64,000 bases of DNA from Frigoribacterium sp. Leaf415 (GCF_001424645.1 NZ_LMQR01000001.1:241301-305300); one strand, 5' to 3'. Shown: positions 24,743-34,064, counted from the first letter of the stretch. The notes: generated by a model from the sequence alone, not told the origin. Made by a program: numbers and translations.

Positions 24743-26044
24743 TCACGATCGCCGACCGAACGAACTGCCGATCAGCAGTGCGACGAGGGCGAGCCCGGAA
24801 CAGCACAGCATGACCGGGTTCAGGGTCACGGCCGCCCACGTGGCGAGGTCGGCCTGGGCGGCGGACAAGAGCGGAGAGGCCGAGACCGAGACCACGGTGA
24901 CGGCGCCCAGGGTCCCTGAGGCCCAGAGGAGGACGGCCTCGGATGAGGCGATCGCCCGGAGGGTCGCCGGGGTGGCTCCCGCGGCCAGCAGTACGCGTCC
25001 CGTGTCTCGGCGGATCGGGGACGACAGGCTGAAGAGGAGTGCACCCGCGACCGCTGCGAGGACGGCGGGCGCCGCGGCCAGACCGGTCACGGCCGACCAG
25101 TTGACCGTCGCGTCCGACGAGGCGAGCGACCCGAACGTGCGAAGCGCCTCGTCGCCCGCCAGGAAGACGGCGGTGAGCCCGCCCGGGACGGCGACGCCGA
25201 CCATCGGCACCGAGAGGCCGGCACCGTCTCGGCGGACACCGTCCGCGACGGCCCGGAAGGCGAGTCGGGGGACGTTCCATCGAGTGCCGGTCAGGGCCCG
25301 ATCGAGCCCGGCGGTGACGAGGCGGCAGGCCGCGGGACCGATCGTCGACGCGGCGACGGAGCCGAGGACGACGAGGAGGAGTGACCAGGGCACCAGCCCG
25401 GCCACGTCGTCGTCCCTGGTCGGAGTGGACGGCATCAGGGCCAGGAGCGCCACGACGGCCGCGGCGGGGATCGCGCAACCGAGCACGCGACCGAGCCTCG
25501 CCCGTCGCGGACGCGGCGGGAAGCGGCTCGTCGCGCCGACCAGCGCCGGAGTCAGCGACAGGGCGACGACGACCGGTGTGCCGACGGTGACCAGCGGACC
25601 CGTGGTGAGGGCGAGGGAACCCCAGGGGGTGGTCAGCGGGTCGAGGGCCGTGGCGGTCACGATCACGATCGCGAGACCCCCGGTGGTGGCCGCGACGGTC
25701 ACGACGGCCGTCTCGAGTGCGATGAGGGTGCGCCCCTGCCACGGCAGGACGCCCAAGGGCACCCAGGCGAGACGGGTCGGGTCGAACTGTGACTGGGTCA
25801 GCCGTGACACGGCGGCGAGGCACGTCGTGCCGGCGACGACGGCCATGAACGCCGCGGGAGTGGTCCACGAGCGGACGATGCCGGCGAGGGGGGCAGGCGC
25901 ACCGCCGGCCGACTCGACACCGGTCAGGGCGAGGCCGGCGACGACCGTGGTGACCAGGACGACGGCGGCGTAGGCGAACCAGGTGCCCCGGTCGGTCACG
26001 AGCGTGCGCAGGGATGCCCGGACGAGACGAGCGAGGCCGATCAT
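24743..26044 (-). CDS. ABC transporter permease, FtsX-like
   Basis: A 433-residue membrane protein with about eight to ten hydrophobic segments in two similar halves, an arrangement seen in FtsX/MacB-type permeases of Gram-positive bacteriocin and peptide exporters. The second half (TVNWSAVTGLAAAPAVLAAVAGALLF) precedes RRDTGRVLLAAGATPATLRAI, which matches the conserved RRxxxxLLxAxGxs region of such permeases. The ATG at 26044 overlaps the stop of the ATPase gene as ATGA. Substrate unknown. Confidence 0.8.
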   Translation of the reverse strand: MIGLARLVRASLRTLVTDRGTWFAYAAVVLVTTVVAGLALTGVESAGGAPAPLAGIVRSWTTPAAFMAVVAGTTCLAAVSRLTQSQFDPTRLAWVPLGVLPWQGRTLIALETAVVTVAATTGGLAIVIVTATALDPLTTPWGSLALTTGPLVTVGTPVVVALSLTPALVGATSRFPPRPRRARLGRVLGCAIPAAAVVALLALMPSTPTRDDDVAGLVPWSLLLVVLGSVAASTIGPAACRLVTAGLDRALTGTRWNVPRLAFRAVADGVRRDGAGLSVPMVGVAVPGGLTAVFLAGDEALRTFGSLASSDATVNWSAVTGLAAAPAVLAAVAGALLFSLSSPIRRDTGRVLLAAGATPATLRAIASSEAVLLWASGTLGAVTVVSVSASPLLSAAQADLATWAAVTLNPVMLCCSGLALVALLIGSSFGRRS

Positions 26045-26772
26045 CTCTCGCTCTGAAGGTCGTGCACGGCTCGCATCCGTCGGCGGATGTCCGACGCCGT
26101 CGTCGGGCCCGGATGCGTGACGACCTGCCCCTCGGTGATCGCCGCGACGGCGTCGACGCCCGCGGCGAGCTCGAGATCGTGGGTGACCAGCACCGTGCCG
26201 CACCCCGCGGCCGCGAGAGCGCGGATGCCGTCGACGACGTCGGCGCGGCTCTCGGCGTCGAGGCTCGAGGTCGGTTCGTCCAACGTCGCGAAGGGTGCTC
26301 GCTGGGCCAGCACCCGGGCGAAGGCGACTCTCTGCCGCTCGCCGCCGGACAGCTCGTCGGGTCGTCGGTCGGCCAGTCGGGTCAGGCCGAGGTCGGCGAG
26401 GGTCGATCGGGCGGTGGATCGCGACCTCGGGATGCGGCGGAGGTCGAGGGCGACCTGCACGTTGTCCAAGGCCGACAACGACGGAACGAGGCCGCCGTCC
26501 TGCAGGACGATGCCGAACAGCTCACGCCGTCGGCGAGCGAGCCGGGACGGGGACAGGGAGGTGAGATCGAGGTCGTCGACGAAGACCCGGCCCGAGGAAG
26601 GGCGCTGGAGGCCCGTCAGGCACCGGAGCAGAGAGCTCTTGCCGCTGCCGGATGCTCCCACGAGTGCCGTCGTGGACGACCTGGCGATCTCGAGTGCAGG
26701 GGCTACCACCACCGGTCGGCGCCCGTACCGGATCTCGACGTCCGCCAGCCGCAGTCGATTCGCCTCGTGCAT
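26041..26772 (-). CDS. ABC transporter ATP-binding protein (LolD/MacB-like)
   Basis: A 243-residue ATPase with Walker A GASGSGKSS, Q-loop QDGGL, signature LSGGERQRVAFARVLAQ, Walker B ATLDEPTSSLD and the switch histidine in VTHD. It pairs with the FtsX-like permease downstream through an ATGA overlap. ATPases of this subgroup drive permeases that extract or export lipids, peptides or toxins. The palindrome TGACATGTCA lies upstream of the start. Confidence 0.92.
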   Translation of the reverse strand: MHEANRLRLADVEIRYGRRPVVVAPALEIARSSTTALVGASGSGKSSLLRCLTGLQRPSSGRVFVDDLDLTSLSPSRLARRRRELFGIVLQDGGLVPSLSALDNVQVALDLRRIPRSRSTARSTLADLGLTRLADRRPDELSGGERQRVAFARVLAQRAPFATLDEPTSSLDAESRADVVDGIRALAAAGCGTVLVTHDLELAAGVDAVAAITEGQVVTHPGPTTASDIRRRMRAVHDLQSER

Positions 26773-26787
26773 CGCACCAAACTACCG

Positions 26788-26797
26788 TGACATGTCA
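26788..26797. promoter_or_regulatory. Short palindrome upstream of the ABC exporter operon
   Basis: TGACATGTCA is a perfect 10-bp palindrome 16 bp upstream of the ATPase start. On the minus strand it is followed by TAGTTT, a possible -10 box. A regulator site is possible but weakly supported. Confidence 0.35.
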
Positions 26798-26855
26798 AAC
26801 CGTCATGCCACGGAGAACCGCCTGGGGCGGGGCAGGGCGGTCGTCGGCGCCGGGC

Positions 26856-28142
26856 CTACGCGTCCGGCGCGAGGAAGGCCGCGGCGGCGCGTGACAGGTA
26901 GGCCGGATCGTCGGCGCCGCACAACTCGCGGGCCGAGTGCATGCCGAGCAGCGGGATGCCGACGTCGATCGTGCGGATGCCGAGCCGCGTCGCCGTGATC
27001 GGCCCGATGGTCGAGCCGCAGGGCACCGAGTTGTTCGAGACGAACTCCTGGAACGGCACACCGGCCTGCTCGCACGCCCGCGACCACTCGGCCGCCCCGA
27101 GCCCGTCGGTGGCGTAGCGCTGGTTGGCGTTGATCTTGAGCAGCGGCCCGCGGTTGACGACCGGCTGGTTGACCGGGTCGTGCCGCTCGGGGTAGTTCGG
27201 GTGCACGGCGTGCCCGGCGTCCGCGCTCAGGCACCACGACCCGGCGAGGGCCCGGCGGTGGTCGGTCGTCGTCGCCCCGAGACCGGCCGAGACCCGGGCG
27301 AGCACGTCCTCGAGCAGCGGCCCGGCCGCACCCGAGGGCGTGGCCGACCCGACCTCTTCGTGGTCGAACGCCGCGAACACGGCGACGTGGTCGAGCTCGA
27401 CACCCGCCGTCGCGGTCTCGATCAACGCGACGAGACCCGCGTGGGTCGACGACAGGTTGTCCATGCGCCCGGCGGCGAACAGCTCGCCGGAGAGCCCCAG
27501 GACCGCAGGAGGCGCGGTGTCGGCCACGACCACGTCGTACCCGGTCACGTCGGCTCCGGTCAGCCCCGCCAACCCGGCGAGGTGGCCGAGGACGTCGGCC
27601 TCGTCGAGCGGCCCCGCCCCGACCACGGGGTTCAGGTGGCGCTGGGGGTCGAGCTTCAGGCCGTCGGCGTTGACGCCTCGGTCGAGGTGGACGGCGAGCT
27701 GCGGGAAGCGCAGCAGCGGCCCGGTGCGCACGAGGTGCGTCTCGCCGCTGCGGGTGACCAGTCGACCGGCGAACTCGAGGTCGCGGTCGAGCCACGAGTT
27801 GAACAACGGGCCGCCGTAGACCTCGACACCGGCCTGCAGCCAGCCACGGGTGCCGGTCGTCGGCTTGGGCTTCAGCTTGAAGCCGGGGGAGTCGGTGTGC
27901 GCCCCGACGACGCGGAACGGCGTCGTGGCCGTCGCCGTGGCGGGCTCGATCCAGGCGATGACCGCGCCGTCACGCACGACGTAGCGCCGCCCCGGGCCGG
28001 TGGGCCACTCGGCGGTCTCGTCGAGGGCGACGAACCCGGCGTCGTCGAGCCGACGGGCGGCCTCGGCCGCGGCGTGGAAGGACGAGGGCGAGGCCTGGAT
28101 GAAGCGGGCGAAGTCGTCGAGGTGGGGGCGCGTGTCAGTCAT
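26856..28142 (-). CDS. M18-family aminopeptidase
   Basis: A 428-residue di-zinc exopeptidase of the aspartyl aminopeptidase (M18) family. Landmarks are GAHTDSPGFKLKPKP (first zinc histidine and aspartate), AGRMDNLSSTHAGLVALI (bridging aspartate), AAFDHEEVGS (catalytic glutamates), and the C-terminal PLLGMHSARELCGADD with the last histidine. It removes N-terminal residues from peptides in the cytoplasm. The start MTDTRPHLDDFARF is chosen by family alignment; longer frames upstream are not conserved. Confidence 0.92.
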   Translation of the reverse strand: MTDTRPHLDDFARFIQASPSSFHAAAEAARRLDDAGFVALDETAEWPTGPGRRYVVRDGAVIAWIEPATATATTPFRVVGAHTDSPGFKLKPKPTTGTRGWLQAGVEVYGGPLFNSWLDRDLEFAGRLVTRSGETHLVRTGPLLRFPQLAVHLDRGVNADGLKLDPQRHLNPVVGAGPLDEADVLGHLAGLAGLTGADVTGYDVVVADTAPPAVLGLSGELFAAGRMDNLSSTHAGLVALIETATAGVELDHVAVFAAFDHEEVGSATPSGAAGPLLEDVLARVSAGLGATTTDHRRALAGSWCLSADAGHAVHPNYPERHDPVNQPVVNRGPLLKINANQRYATDGLGAAEWSRACEQAGVPFQEFVSNNSVPCGSTIGPITATRLGIRTIDVGIPLLGMHSARELCGADDPAYLSRAAAAFLAPDA

Positions 28143-28173
28143 CCCCACCAGCATGCACCACCCCGTCGCCGCC

Positions 28174-28239
28174 GAGACCCGAGGAAGTCGCCGAGACCCC
28201 GGCGCGCGCACCGGGGTCTCGGCGACTTCCTGGGGTCTC
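28174..28239. terminator. 66-bp hairpin with direct repeats inside each arm
   Basis: Arms of 29 bp (28174-28202 and 28211-28239) match at 28 positions around an 8-base GCGC-type loop. Each arm has CCGAGACCC twice. It lies ten bases beyond the 3' end of the minus-strand gene at 28249 and just upstream of the aminopeptidase start. It has no T tract, so a terminator role is plausible but not certain. Confidence 0.6.
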
Positions 28240-28248
28240 ACACCGGGG

Positions 28249-28623
28249 TCAGCGTCCGCCGCTGCCACCTCGGTTCGCGCCGATGTCGCCACGGTGGGCG
28301 TTCGCCTCGGGGTCGGCGGAGTGCGGGTCCTCGTCGTCGACGGTCAGGGCGGCGTCCTGCTCGCCCGAGACGCCCCCGGGGCTCACGGCGACGTACCCGT
28401 CCTCGCCCGAGTGGCTGCCGCCGAGCGGCTGTGTGACGTCGCCGTCCGGCGTCGCGTCGCGCGACCCGGCGGGCTCGCCCTGCGTGTCGGTCGGGCCCGA
28501 CCCGTGGGTCGCCCGGTGCGTCTCGATCGCGGCGGCCTCGACGGCTGCCTGGTCGAGCGCGTCGCCGTGGCCGAGCTCGTCGTCCGGTCCGTGCGGGTCG
28601 GGGTTCGTGCGGGCGTCGCTCAT
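28249..28623 (-). CDS. Small acidic hypothetical protein
   Basis: A 124-residue, very acidic, glycine-rich protein with no recognisable domain (LGHGDALDQAAVEAAAIETHR, then EDGYVAVSPGGVSGEQDAAL). It is probably largely disordered. The ATG at 28623 follows GAGAGGACTCCCCG, an adequate ribosome site. It ends at a large hairpin. I cannot assign a function. Confidence 0.6.
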   Translation of the reverse strand: MSDARTNPDPHGPDDELGHGDALDQAAVEAAAIETHRATHGSGPTDTQGEPAGSRDATPDGDVTQPLGGSHSGEDGYVAVSPGGVSGEQDAALTVDDEDPHSADPEANAHRGDIGANRGGSGGR

Positions 28624-28709
28624 CGGGGAGTCCTCTCGTGGTGGGCCTCCGAGGCTAGGCGCACCGCGCCTCCTCGTCCGGACGGCGTCGGCAGGCGGCG
28701 CCGGAGGCG

Positions 28710-29672
28710 TCACGGCGCGGTCGGCAGCACCGCGGCCCAGAGGTGGAACAGGGCGTAGGCGCGCCAGGGCGACCACGCCGCTCCGGCGGCCTCGGCCTGC
28801 TTCGTCGTCAGGCCGCCCATCACGCGCCGCAGCACGAGGTCGCCCGCGGGCCAGGCGTCGCGGTCGCCGAGGGCACGCACCGCGAGGTACTCGACCGTCC
28901 ACGGGCCGATGCCGGGCACGGCGAGCAGGCGTCGACGCGCGTCGGCGTGATCGACGTCGGGCGCGATCACGAGCCCGTCGGCGACGACCTCGGCCAGGGC
29001 GTGGATCGTCCGCGCCCGACCGTTCGTCACCCCGACCGCGGCCCGCAGCTCGTCGACGTCGGAGGCCGCCAGTCGCTCGGCCCGGGGGAACCGCGTGAGG
29101 CCCGTCCCCGCGACCGGCTCGCCGTAGGCCGCCACGAGTCGCCCGGTGAAGGTGCGCGCCGCGGCGAGCGAGACCTGCTGCCCGAGCACGGTCATCGCGG
29201 CCGTCTCGAACCCGTCGGGGTTGCCCGTCACGCGGATGCCCGGACGCGCCGCGACGAGCGGCCCGAGCACCGGGTCGTCGGCGAAGCCCCGCTCGACGTC
29301 GTCGAGGTCGGTGTCGAGGTCGAGCCACGTCCGCACGACGCGTCGGGCCTCGTCGACCGTCGCCTCCGTCGGCAGCACGCCGTCGGGCCCGGTCACCGTC
29401 ACGTCGACCCCGGTCGACGCGAACGACAGGTCGAGACGGTAGGAGGCGCGCGCGGCCCCCGAGCCCAGCTCGACCAGACGCGCGTGCGACGCCGCGGCGA
29501 CGTCGGTGGCTTCGGCCCCCGGCACGCTGTGCGCGGCCAGCAACCCCACGGCGTGGGCGTGGTCCCAGGCTCCGACGGGCTCGACGACGAAGCGCGCGGC
29601 CGCCACCCCGGGTGCCGCCGCGCCGGGTGCCGTCGAGTCGGGTGCCGTCGCGTCGGACCAGGCCTCCGTCAC
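28710..29672 (-). CDS. alkA: DNA-3-methyladenine glycosylase II (AlkA-like)
   Basis: A 320-residue HhH-GPD base-excision glycosylase that removes alkylated purines. The helix-hairpin-helix and catalytic aspartate are in LLAVPGIGPWTVEYLAVRAL...WPAGDLVL, and the upstream TAAMTVLGQQVSLAAARTF helix is also typical. The N-terminal 110 residues match the AlkA N-domain (FVVEPVGAWD, then YRLDLSF). It is the last gene of the alkylation-repair operon and starts with GTG inside the stop of tag. Its first codons are made of 15-bp repeats (TAPGAAAPG). Confidence 0.92.
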   Translation of the reverse strand: MTEAWSDATAPDSTAPGAAAPGVAAARFVVEPVGAWDHAHAVGLLAAHSVPGAEATDVAAASHARLVELGSGAARASYRLDLSFASTGVDVTVTGPDGVLPTEATVDEARRVVRTWLDLDTDLDDVERGFADDPVLGPLVAARPGIRVTGNPDGFETAAMTVLGQQVSLAAARTFTGRLVAAYGEPVAGTGLTRFPRAERLAASDVDELRAAVGVTNGRARTIHALAEVVADGLVIAPDVDHADARRRLLAVPGIGPWTVEYLAVRALGDRDAWPAGDLVLRRVMGGLTTKQAEAAGAAWSPWRAYALFHLWAAVLPTAP

Positions 29673-30397
29673 GACCCGGCCGCCCCGCCGTCGCCGTCCG
29701 CCACGGGCCGACCGTCGTCGCCCCACACCCCCGACGACCCGCGCCGGTGGCTGTCGACGAGGTGCGTGTCGACGATGCCCGCGGCCTCCATCAGGGCGTG
29801 CATGGTGGTCGGCCCCACGAAGGTGAACCCCTTCGCCTTGAGAGCCTTCGAGAGCGCGAGCGACTCGGGCGACGTCGTCGGCACCTCCGCCATCGTGCGG
29901 GGCCGGGGCGTCTCGGCGGGCCGGAACGACCAGACGAAGTCGACGAGCCCGCCGTCGGCGCGCAGGTCGAGCGTCGCCCGCGCGTTGCGGATCGTCGCGT
30001 CGACCTTGAGCCGGTTGCGGACGATGCCTGCGTCGGCCATCAGGCGCTCCCGGTCGTCGTCGTCGAAGCGGGCGACCACCTCGGGGTCGAAGTCGGCGAA
30101 CGCGGTGCGGAATGCGGGCCGCTTGCGTAGGATCGTCGCCCACGACAGCCCCGACTGGAACGCCTCGAGGCTCAGCCGCTCGAACAGGCCGCGCTCGTCC
30201 CGGACCGGCAGCCCCCACTCGGTGTCGTAGTAGTCGCGCAGCAGCGGGTCGGTCGACGCCCAGACCGGCCGGGCCAGCCCGTCGTCACCGACCACGACGC
30301 CCGCGCCGGCCGGGTCCGACGGCACCGGGCCAGACGGCACCGCGCCCGACGGCACCACACCCGACGGCACCACGCCGGGGCGCACCGCGTCGCTCAC
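29669..30397 (-). CDS. tag: DNA-3-methyladenine glycosylase I (Tag)
   Basis: A 242-residue enzyme that excises 3-methyladenine. The family motifs are WASTDPLLRDYYDTEWGLPVRDERGLFERLSLEAFQSGLSW and, at the C-terminus, KGFTFVGPTTMHALMEAAGIVDTH. The zinc-binding Cys residues of Escherichia coli Tag are not seen at the usual N-terminal place. Instead an N-terminal extension of about 30 residues contains four VPSG-type units encoded by 15-bp repeats. It overlaps both neighbours by GTGA. Confidence 0.92.
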   Translation of the reverse strand: MSDAVRPGVVPSGVVPSGAVPSGPVPSDPAGAGVVVGDDGLARPVWASTDPLLRDYYDTEWGLPVRDERGLFERLSLEAFQSGLSWATILRKRPAFRTAFADFDPEVVARFDDDDRERLMADAGIVRNRLKVDATIRNARATLDLRADGGLVDFVWSFRPAETPRPRTMAEVPTTSPESLALSKALKAKGFTFVGPTTMHALMEAAGIVDTHLVDSHRRGSSGVWGDDGRPVADGDGGAAGS

Positions 30398-31020
30398 GCG
30401 CGTGCCTCGAGGTCGATCAGAATCTGCTTGGCCGCCATGCCCCCACGGTAGTTGCCGGCGGTCCCGTCGCTCCGCACCACCCGGTGACAGGGCACGACGA
30501 CCGGCAGCGGGTTGGTGGCGCAGGCCGTGCCGACGGCCCGCACCGCCCGGGGGCTGCCCGAGGCGAGGGCGACCGAGGCGTAGCTCGCCGTCGCGCCGTA
30601 GCCGATGTCGGGCAGGTGCTCGAGCACCGTCCGCTGGAAGCCCTTCGACAGACGCCGGTCGAGCGGCAGGTCGAACGCGCGGCGCTCGCCGCGGAAGTAC
30701 TCGTCGAGCTCGCGTGCCACGGCGTCGAGCCGCGACGGAGCCTCGACGATGCGGGGGCTGACGGTCGAGGCCAGGCGGTCGAGCACCGCGTCGTGCCCCT
30801 CGATCTCGAAGGCCACCCGCAGCACGCCCACGTCGGTCGCGCAGACGAGCAGCCGCCCGACGGGGGAGTCGAGGGTGCGGTAGGCCACGTCGACCGCCCC
30901 GGCGTCGAGGGCGGCCTCGGCGAAGCGGGCGTGCAGGGCGGCGAGACGGTCGTCGGCCGGGTCGAGACCGGTCAACAGGGCGCGCGGGTCTGTGGACGCG
31001 TCGGCGGGGGAGGCGGTCAT
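30394..31020 (-). CDS. ogt: Methylated-DNA-[protein]-cysteine S-methyltransferase, first copy
   Basis: A 208-residue suicide methyltransferase that takes the methyl group from O6-methylguanine. The active site is PLPVVVPCHRVV with the acceptor cysteine, preceded by YASVALASGSPRAVRAVGTACATNP (DNA-binding wing, arginine finger). The N-terminal 45 residues are extra compared with short Ogt proteins and may be a partly degraded extension. It is placed between the sigma-like gene and tag, with ATGA and GTGA overlaps, so it is co-translated with both. Confidence 0.93.
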   Translation of the reverse strand: MTASPADASTDPRALLTGLDPADDRLAALHARFAEAALDAGAVDVAYRTLDSPVGRLLVCATDVGVLRVAFEIEGHDAVLDRLASTVSPRIVEAPSRLDAVARELDEYFRGERRAFDLPLDRRLSKGFQRTVLEHLPDIGYGATASYASVALASGSPRAVRAVGTACATNPLPVVVPCHRVVRSDGTAGNYRGGMAAKQILIDLEARA

Positions 31021-31622
31021 CGGGTGCCCTTCGGCTCGGGAGAGGCGGACGGGACGGGGGCGGACGGGACTCGGGCGGACGGAACGGAGGCGGACGGGAC
31101 GGGGGCGCGGCGGGCGACCCGCCCCGAGGTGCCGGTCGGTCGGGGCGTCCCCGGTTCGGCCAGCAGTCGGCGCAGCGCCGCGATCCCGTCGGCGGACGCG
31201 CGCCGGGCCGCGTCCGCGCTGATGCCGGTCACCTCGGCGATCTCGCGATGCGACAGCCCGACGAGGTGGTGGTAGACCACGGCCCGGCGCTGCCCTGGCG
31301 GCAGGGTCCGCAACGCCCCGTCCAGTTCGTCCGTGCGAGCCATGGCCTCGTCGTGAGGAGGCGCGTGCGGCGGTTCGGGCACCGTCTCGACCGGGCGGGG
31401 GCGGCGGTCCCGCGCCCGCAGCACGTCGATCGCCTTGCGGTGCGCGATGGTCACCAGCCACGCCTCGAGGTTCGTCGACGCGGGCAGCGACGGATAGGCG
31501 ACGAGAGCCGCCACGAACGTCTCGCTCCACGCGTCGTCGGTGTCGTGCTCGTCGAGCACGGCCCGGCACACGCGCCACACCGTGCGACCGTGCCGGGCGA
31601 CCACCCGCTCGAAGGGTTCCAC
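31017..31622 (-). CDS. ECF-type RNA polymerase sigma factor in a DNA-repair operon
   Basis: A 201-residue sigma-70-family protein. Region 2 is FERVVARHGRTVWRVCRAVL...AWSETFVAALVAYPSLPASTNLEAWLVTIAHRKAIDVLRARDR, and region 4 is ALRTLPPGQRRAVVYHHLVGLSHREIAEVTGISADAARRASADGIAALRRLL. No anti-sigma factor is adjacent. The C-terminal tail has four VPSA units from 15-bp repeats. Its place between two ogt genes suggests it transcribes alkylation-response genes, although that is inference. The start is GTG at 31622, one base after the upstream stop. Confidence 0.85.
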   Translation of the reverse strand: MEPFERVVARHGRTVWRVCRAVLDEHDTDDAWSETFVAALVAYPSLPASTNLEAWLVTIAHRKAIDVLRARDRRPRPVETVPEPPHAPPHDEAMARTDELDGALRTLPPGQRRAVVYHHLVGLSHREIAEVTGISADAARRASADGIAALRRLLAEPGTPRPTGTSGRVARRAPVPSASVPSARVPSAPVPSASPEPKGTR

Positions 31623-31623
31623 G

Positions 31624-32142
31624 TCAGAAGAGCCGACCGGACTCGGGGCCCGACGGCTGGTCGGCCTCGAGCCCGAGCAGGAACCGTTTGCGGTCGAGCC
31701 CGCCGGCGTAGCCGACGAGGGCCCCGCCCGAACCGACCACGCGGTGGCAGGGCACGACGATGCTCAGCGGGTTGAGTCCGTTGGCGGCGCCGACCGCCCG
31801 GGCCAGGCCGACGCCGCCGAGCGCGGTCGCGAGCTGCCCGTAGCTGCGCGTCTCGCCGAAGGGGATGTCGCGCAGCAGGTCCCACACCCGCACCTGGAAG
31901 TCGTTGCCGCGCGGTGCCAGCGGCAGGTCGAAGGAGCGGCGCTCGCCGCCGAAGTACCCACCGAGCTGACGCTCGACCTCGGCGAAGTCGCTCAGTCCGA
32001 CACCGTCCCGCGAGACCGGGCCGAAGCCGGTCGGATCGGGCAGGTGGCGGTGCTCGTCGAAGTAGAGGCCGACGAGGCCCGCCTCGGCCCCGACGACGGT
32101 CAGCGTGCCGACGGGGGTGTCGACGGTGGTGTGGACGCTCAC
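31624..32142 (-). CDS. ogt: Methylated-DNA-[protein]-cysteine S-methyltransferase, second copy
   Basis: A 172-residue Ogt of standard size. It shows VSVHTTVDTPVGTLTVVGAEAGLVGLYF, FQVRVWDLLRDIPFGETRSYGQLA and the active site PLSIVVPCHRVVGSGG. It is the first gene of the five-gene operon. The GTG at 32142 is preceded by a strong AGGAGG site, whereas longer upstream frames consist of low-complexity Arg/Pro sequence. The two Ogt copies differ clearly, so they are paralogues, not a recent duplication. Confidence 0.92.
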   Translation of the reverse strand: MSVHTTVDTPVGTLTVVGAEAGLVGLYFDEHRHLPDPTGFGPVSRDGVGLSDFAEVERQLGGYFGGERRSFDLPLAPRGNDFQVRVWDLLRDIPFGETRSYGQLATALGGVGLARAVGAANGLNPLSIVVPCHRVVGSGGALVGYAGGLDRKRFLLGLEADQPSGPESGRLF

Positions 32143-32414
32143 GGTGCCTCCTGGCTCTCGGCGATGGTACTCACCCCGTAGACGCGGCAGCGTCGCCGGA
32201 TGTGAGGTCGCCGGTCGAACCGACCGGGGTCGCGGCGCCGCGGAGCCGCGGGGCCGACCGGGCCGACCGGGCCGCGCGGACCGACCGAACCGGTCCGGGT
32301 GATCGGGACGGGTCGACGAGCAGGTACCCTTGAACGCCCGGTCCGGGCACTCCACACTGTCGGGTGTGTGTGAGCGTCCGGTCCGGGTCTCTCGTCTCCG
32401 GTCGCCGGGACGGC

Positions 32415-32490
32415 TCGTGACCGACGATCGAGCTGGTGGCGGGTTCTCGAGTTCGTGACCGCCCCGCGAGCTAGTGGCGCGTGCTGAACT
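32415..32490. repeat. 38-bp direct duplication covering the acylphosphatase stop
   Basis: Units 32415-32452 and 32453-32490 share TCGTGACCG, CGAGCT and GTGGCG at the same spacing (about 75-80% identity). The right unit includes the stop codon of the minus-strand gene. The rest of the 328-bp gap 32143-32470 is low-complexity GACCGGGCC-type sequence with no supportable gene. Confidence 0.6.
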
Positions 32491-32749
32491 CGCTCTCGCC
32501 CACGGGGGCGAGCTCGCTCACGTCGACCCGGTCGACCCGGGCCCCACGGGGTCCCTCGTCCAGCCACTCGAGGAGCAGCGCCACCCGGTCGGGCCGTCCC
32601 TCGACCTCGACCTCGACCGTCCCGTCGGGCAGGTTGCGGACGAAGCCGCCGACGTCCAGTCGGTCCGCCTCGCCCTCGGTCGAGAAACGGAAACCCACGC
32701 CCTGCACCGAGCCGTGCACGAGGGCCCGGCGTCTGATCACGTCGTCCAT
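32471..32749 (-). CDS. acyP: Acylphosphatase
   Basis: A 92-residue enzyme that hydrolyses acyl phosphates. Both signature motifs are present: HGSVQGVGFRFS with the catalytic arginine and GGFVRNLPDGTVEVEVEG with the catalytic asparagine. The length is typical. The ATG at 32747-32749 (MDDVIRRRALV) is preferred to long upstream extensions that run into the hairpin. It is a single-gene unit. Confidence 0.92.
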   Translation of the reverse strand: MDDVIRRRALVHGSVQGVGFRFSTEGEADRLDVGGFVRNLPDGTVEVEVEGRPDRVALLLEWLDEGPRGARVDRVDVSELAPVGESEFSTRH

Positions 32750-32805
32750 CGCTCGACCGTACCCGCGCCTCCTCGGCCTCGCCCTCGTTCCTCGCCCGGA
32801 CGTCT

Positions 32806-32873
32806 CACCCCGCCACGAAGTGAACATCCCGCCACGAAAGAACGTGGCGGGATGTCCATTTCGTGGCGGGGTG
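32806..32873. terminator. 68-bp hairpin with direct repeats inside each arm
   Basis: Arms 32806-32836 and 32843-32873 (31 bp, 29 matching) flank an AAAGAA loop. Each arm contains CCCGCCACGAA (or its inverse) twice, like the arrangement at 28174-28239. It lies between the acylphosphatase and aldo/keto reductase genes, 65 bp past the end of the latter. It has no T tract. Confidence 0.6.
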
Positions 32874-32937
32874 GCGGAGCGACGGCTCACGCAGGGCGAC
32901 GAACGGGACGACGGCCGAGCCGACGTCGGTCGCCTCG

Positions 32938-33924
<987 letters not shown>

Positions 33925-33989
33925 GGCTCCGAGCCAACTCCCTCGCACCCGGCGACGGCACAGGCCCGGCCTGCGGCTCGGCGGACGGC

Positions 33990-34028
33990 AGGAGGCGCGG
34001 TGCCCGTCGGACGGACACCGCGCCTCCT
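33990..34028. terminator. Terminator-like inverted pair of the 10-mer
   Basis: AGGAGGCGCGGTG (33990-34002) and its inverse (34016-34028) form a 12-13-bp stem around a 13-base loop, 36 bp beyond the 3' end of the minus-strand surface protein gene. Confidence 0.65.
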
Positions 34029-34064
34029 CGGCCCGCCGGGTTCAGGACCCGGCGCCCGCCGCCG

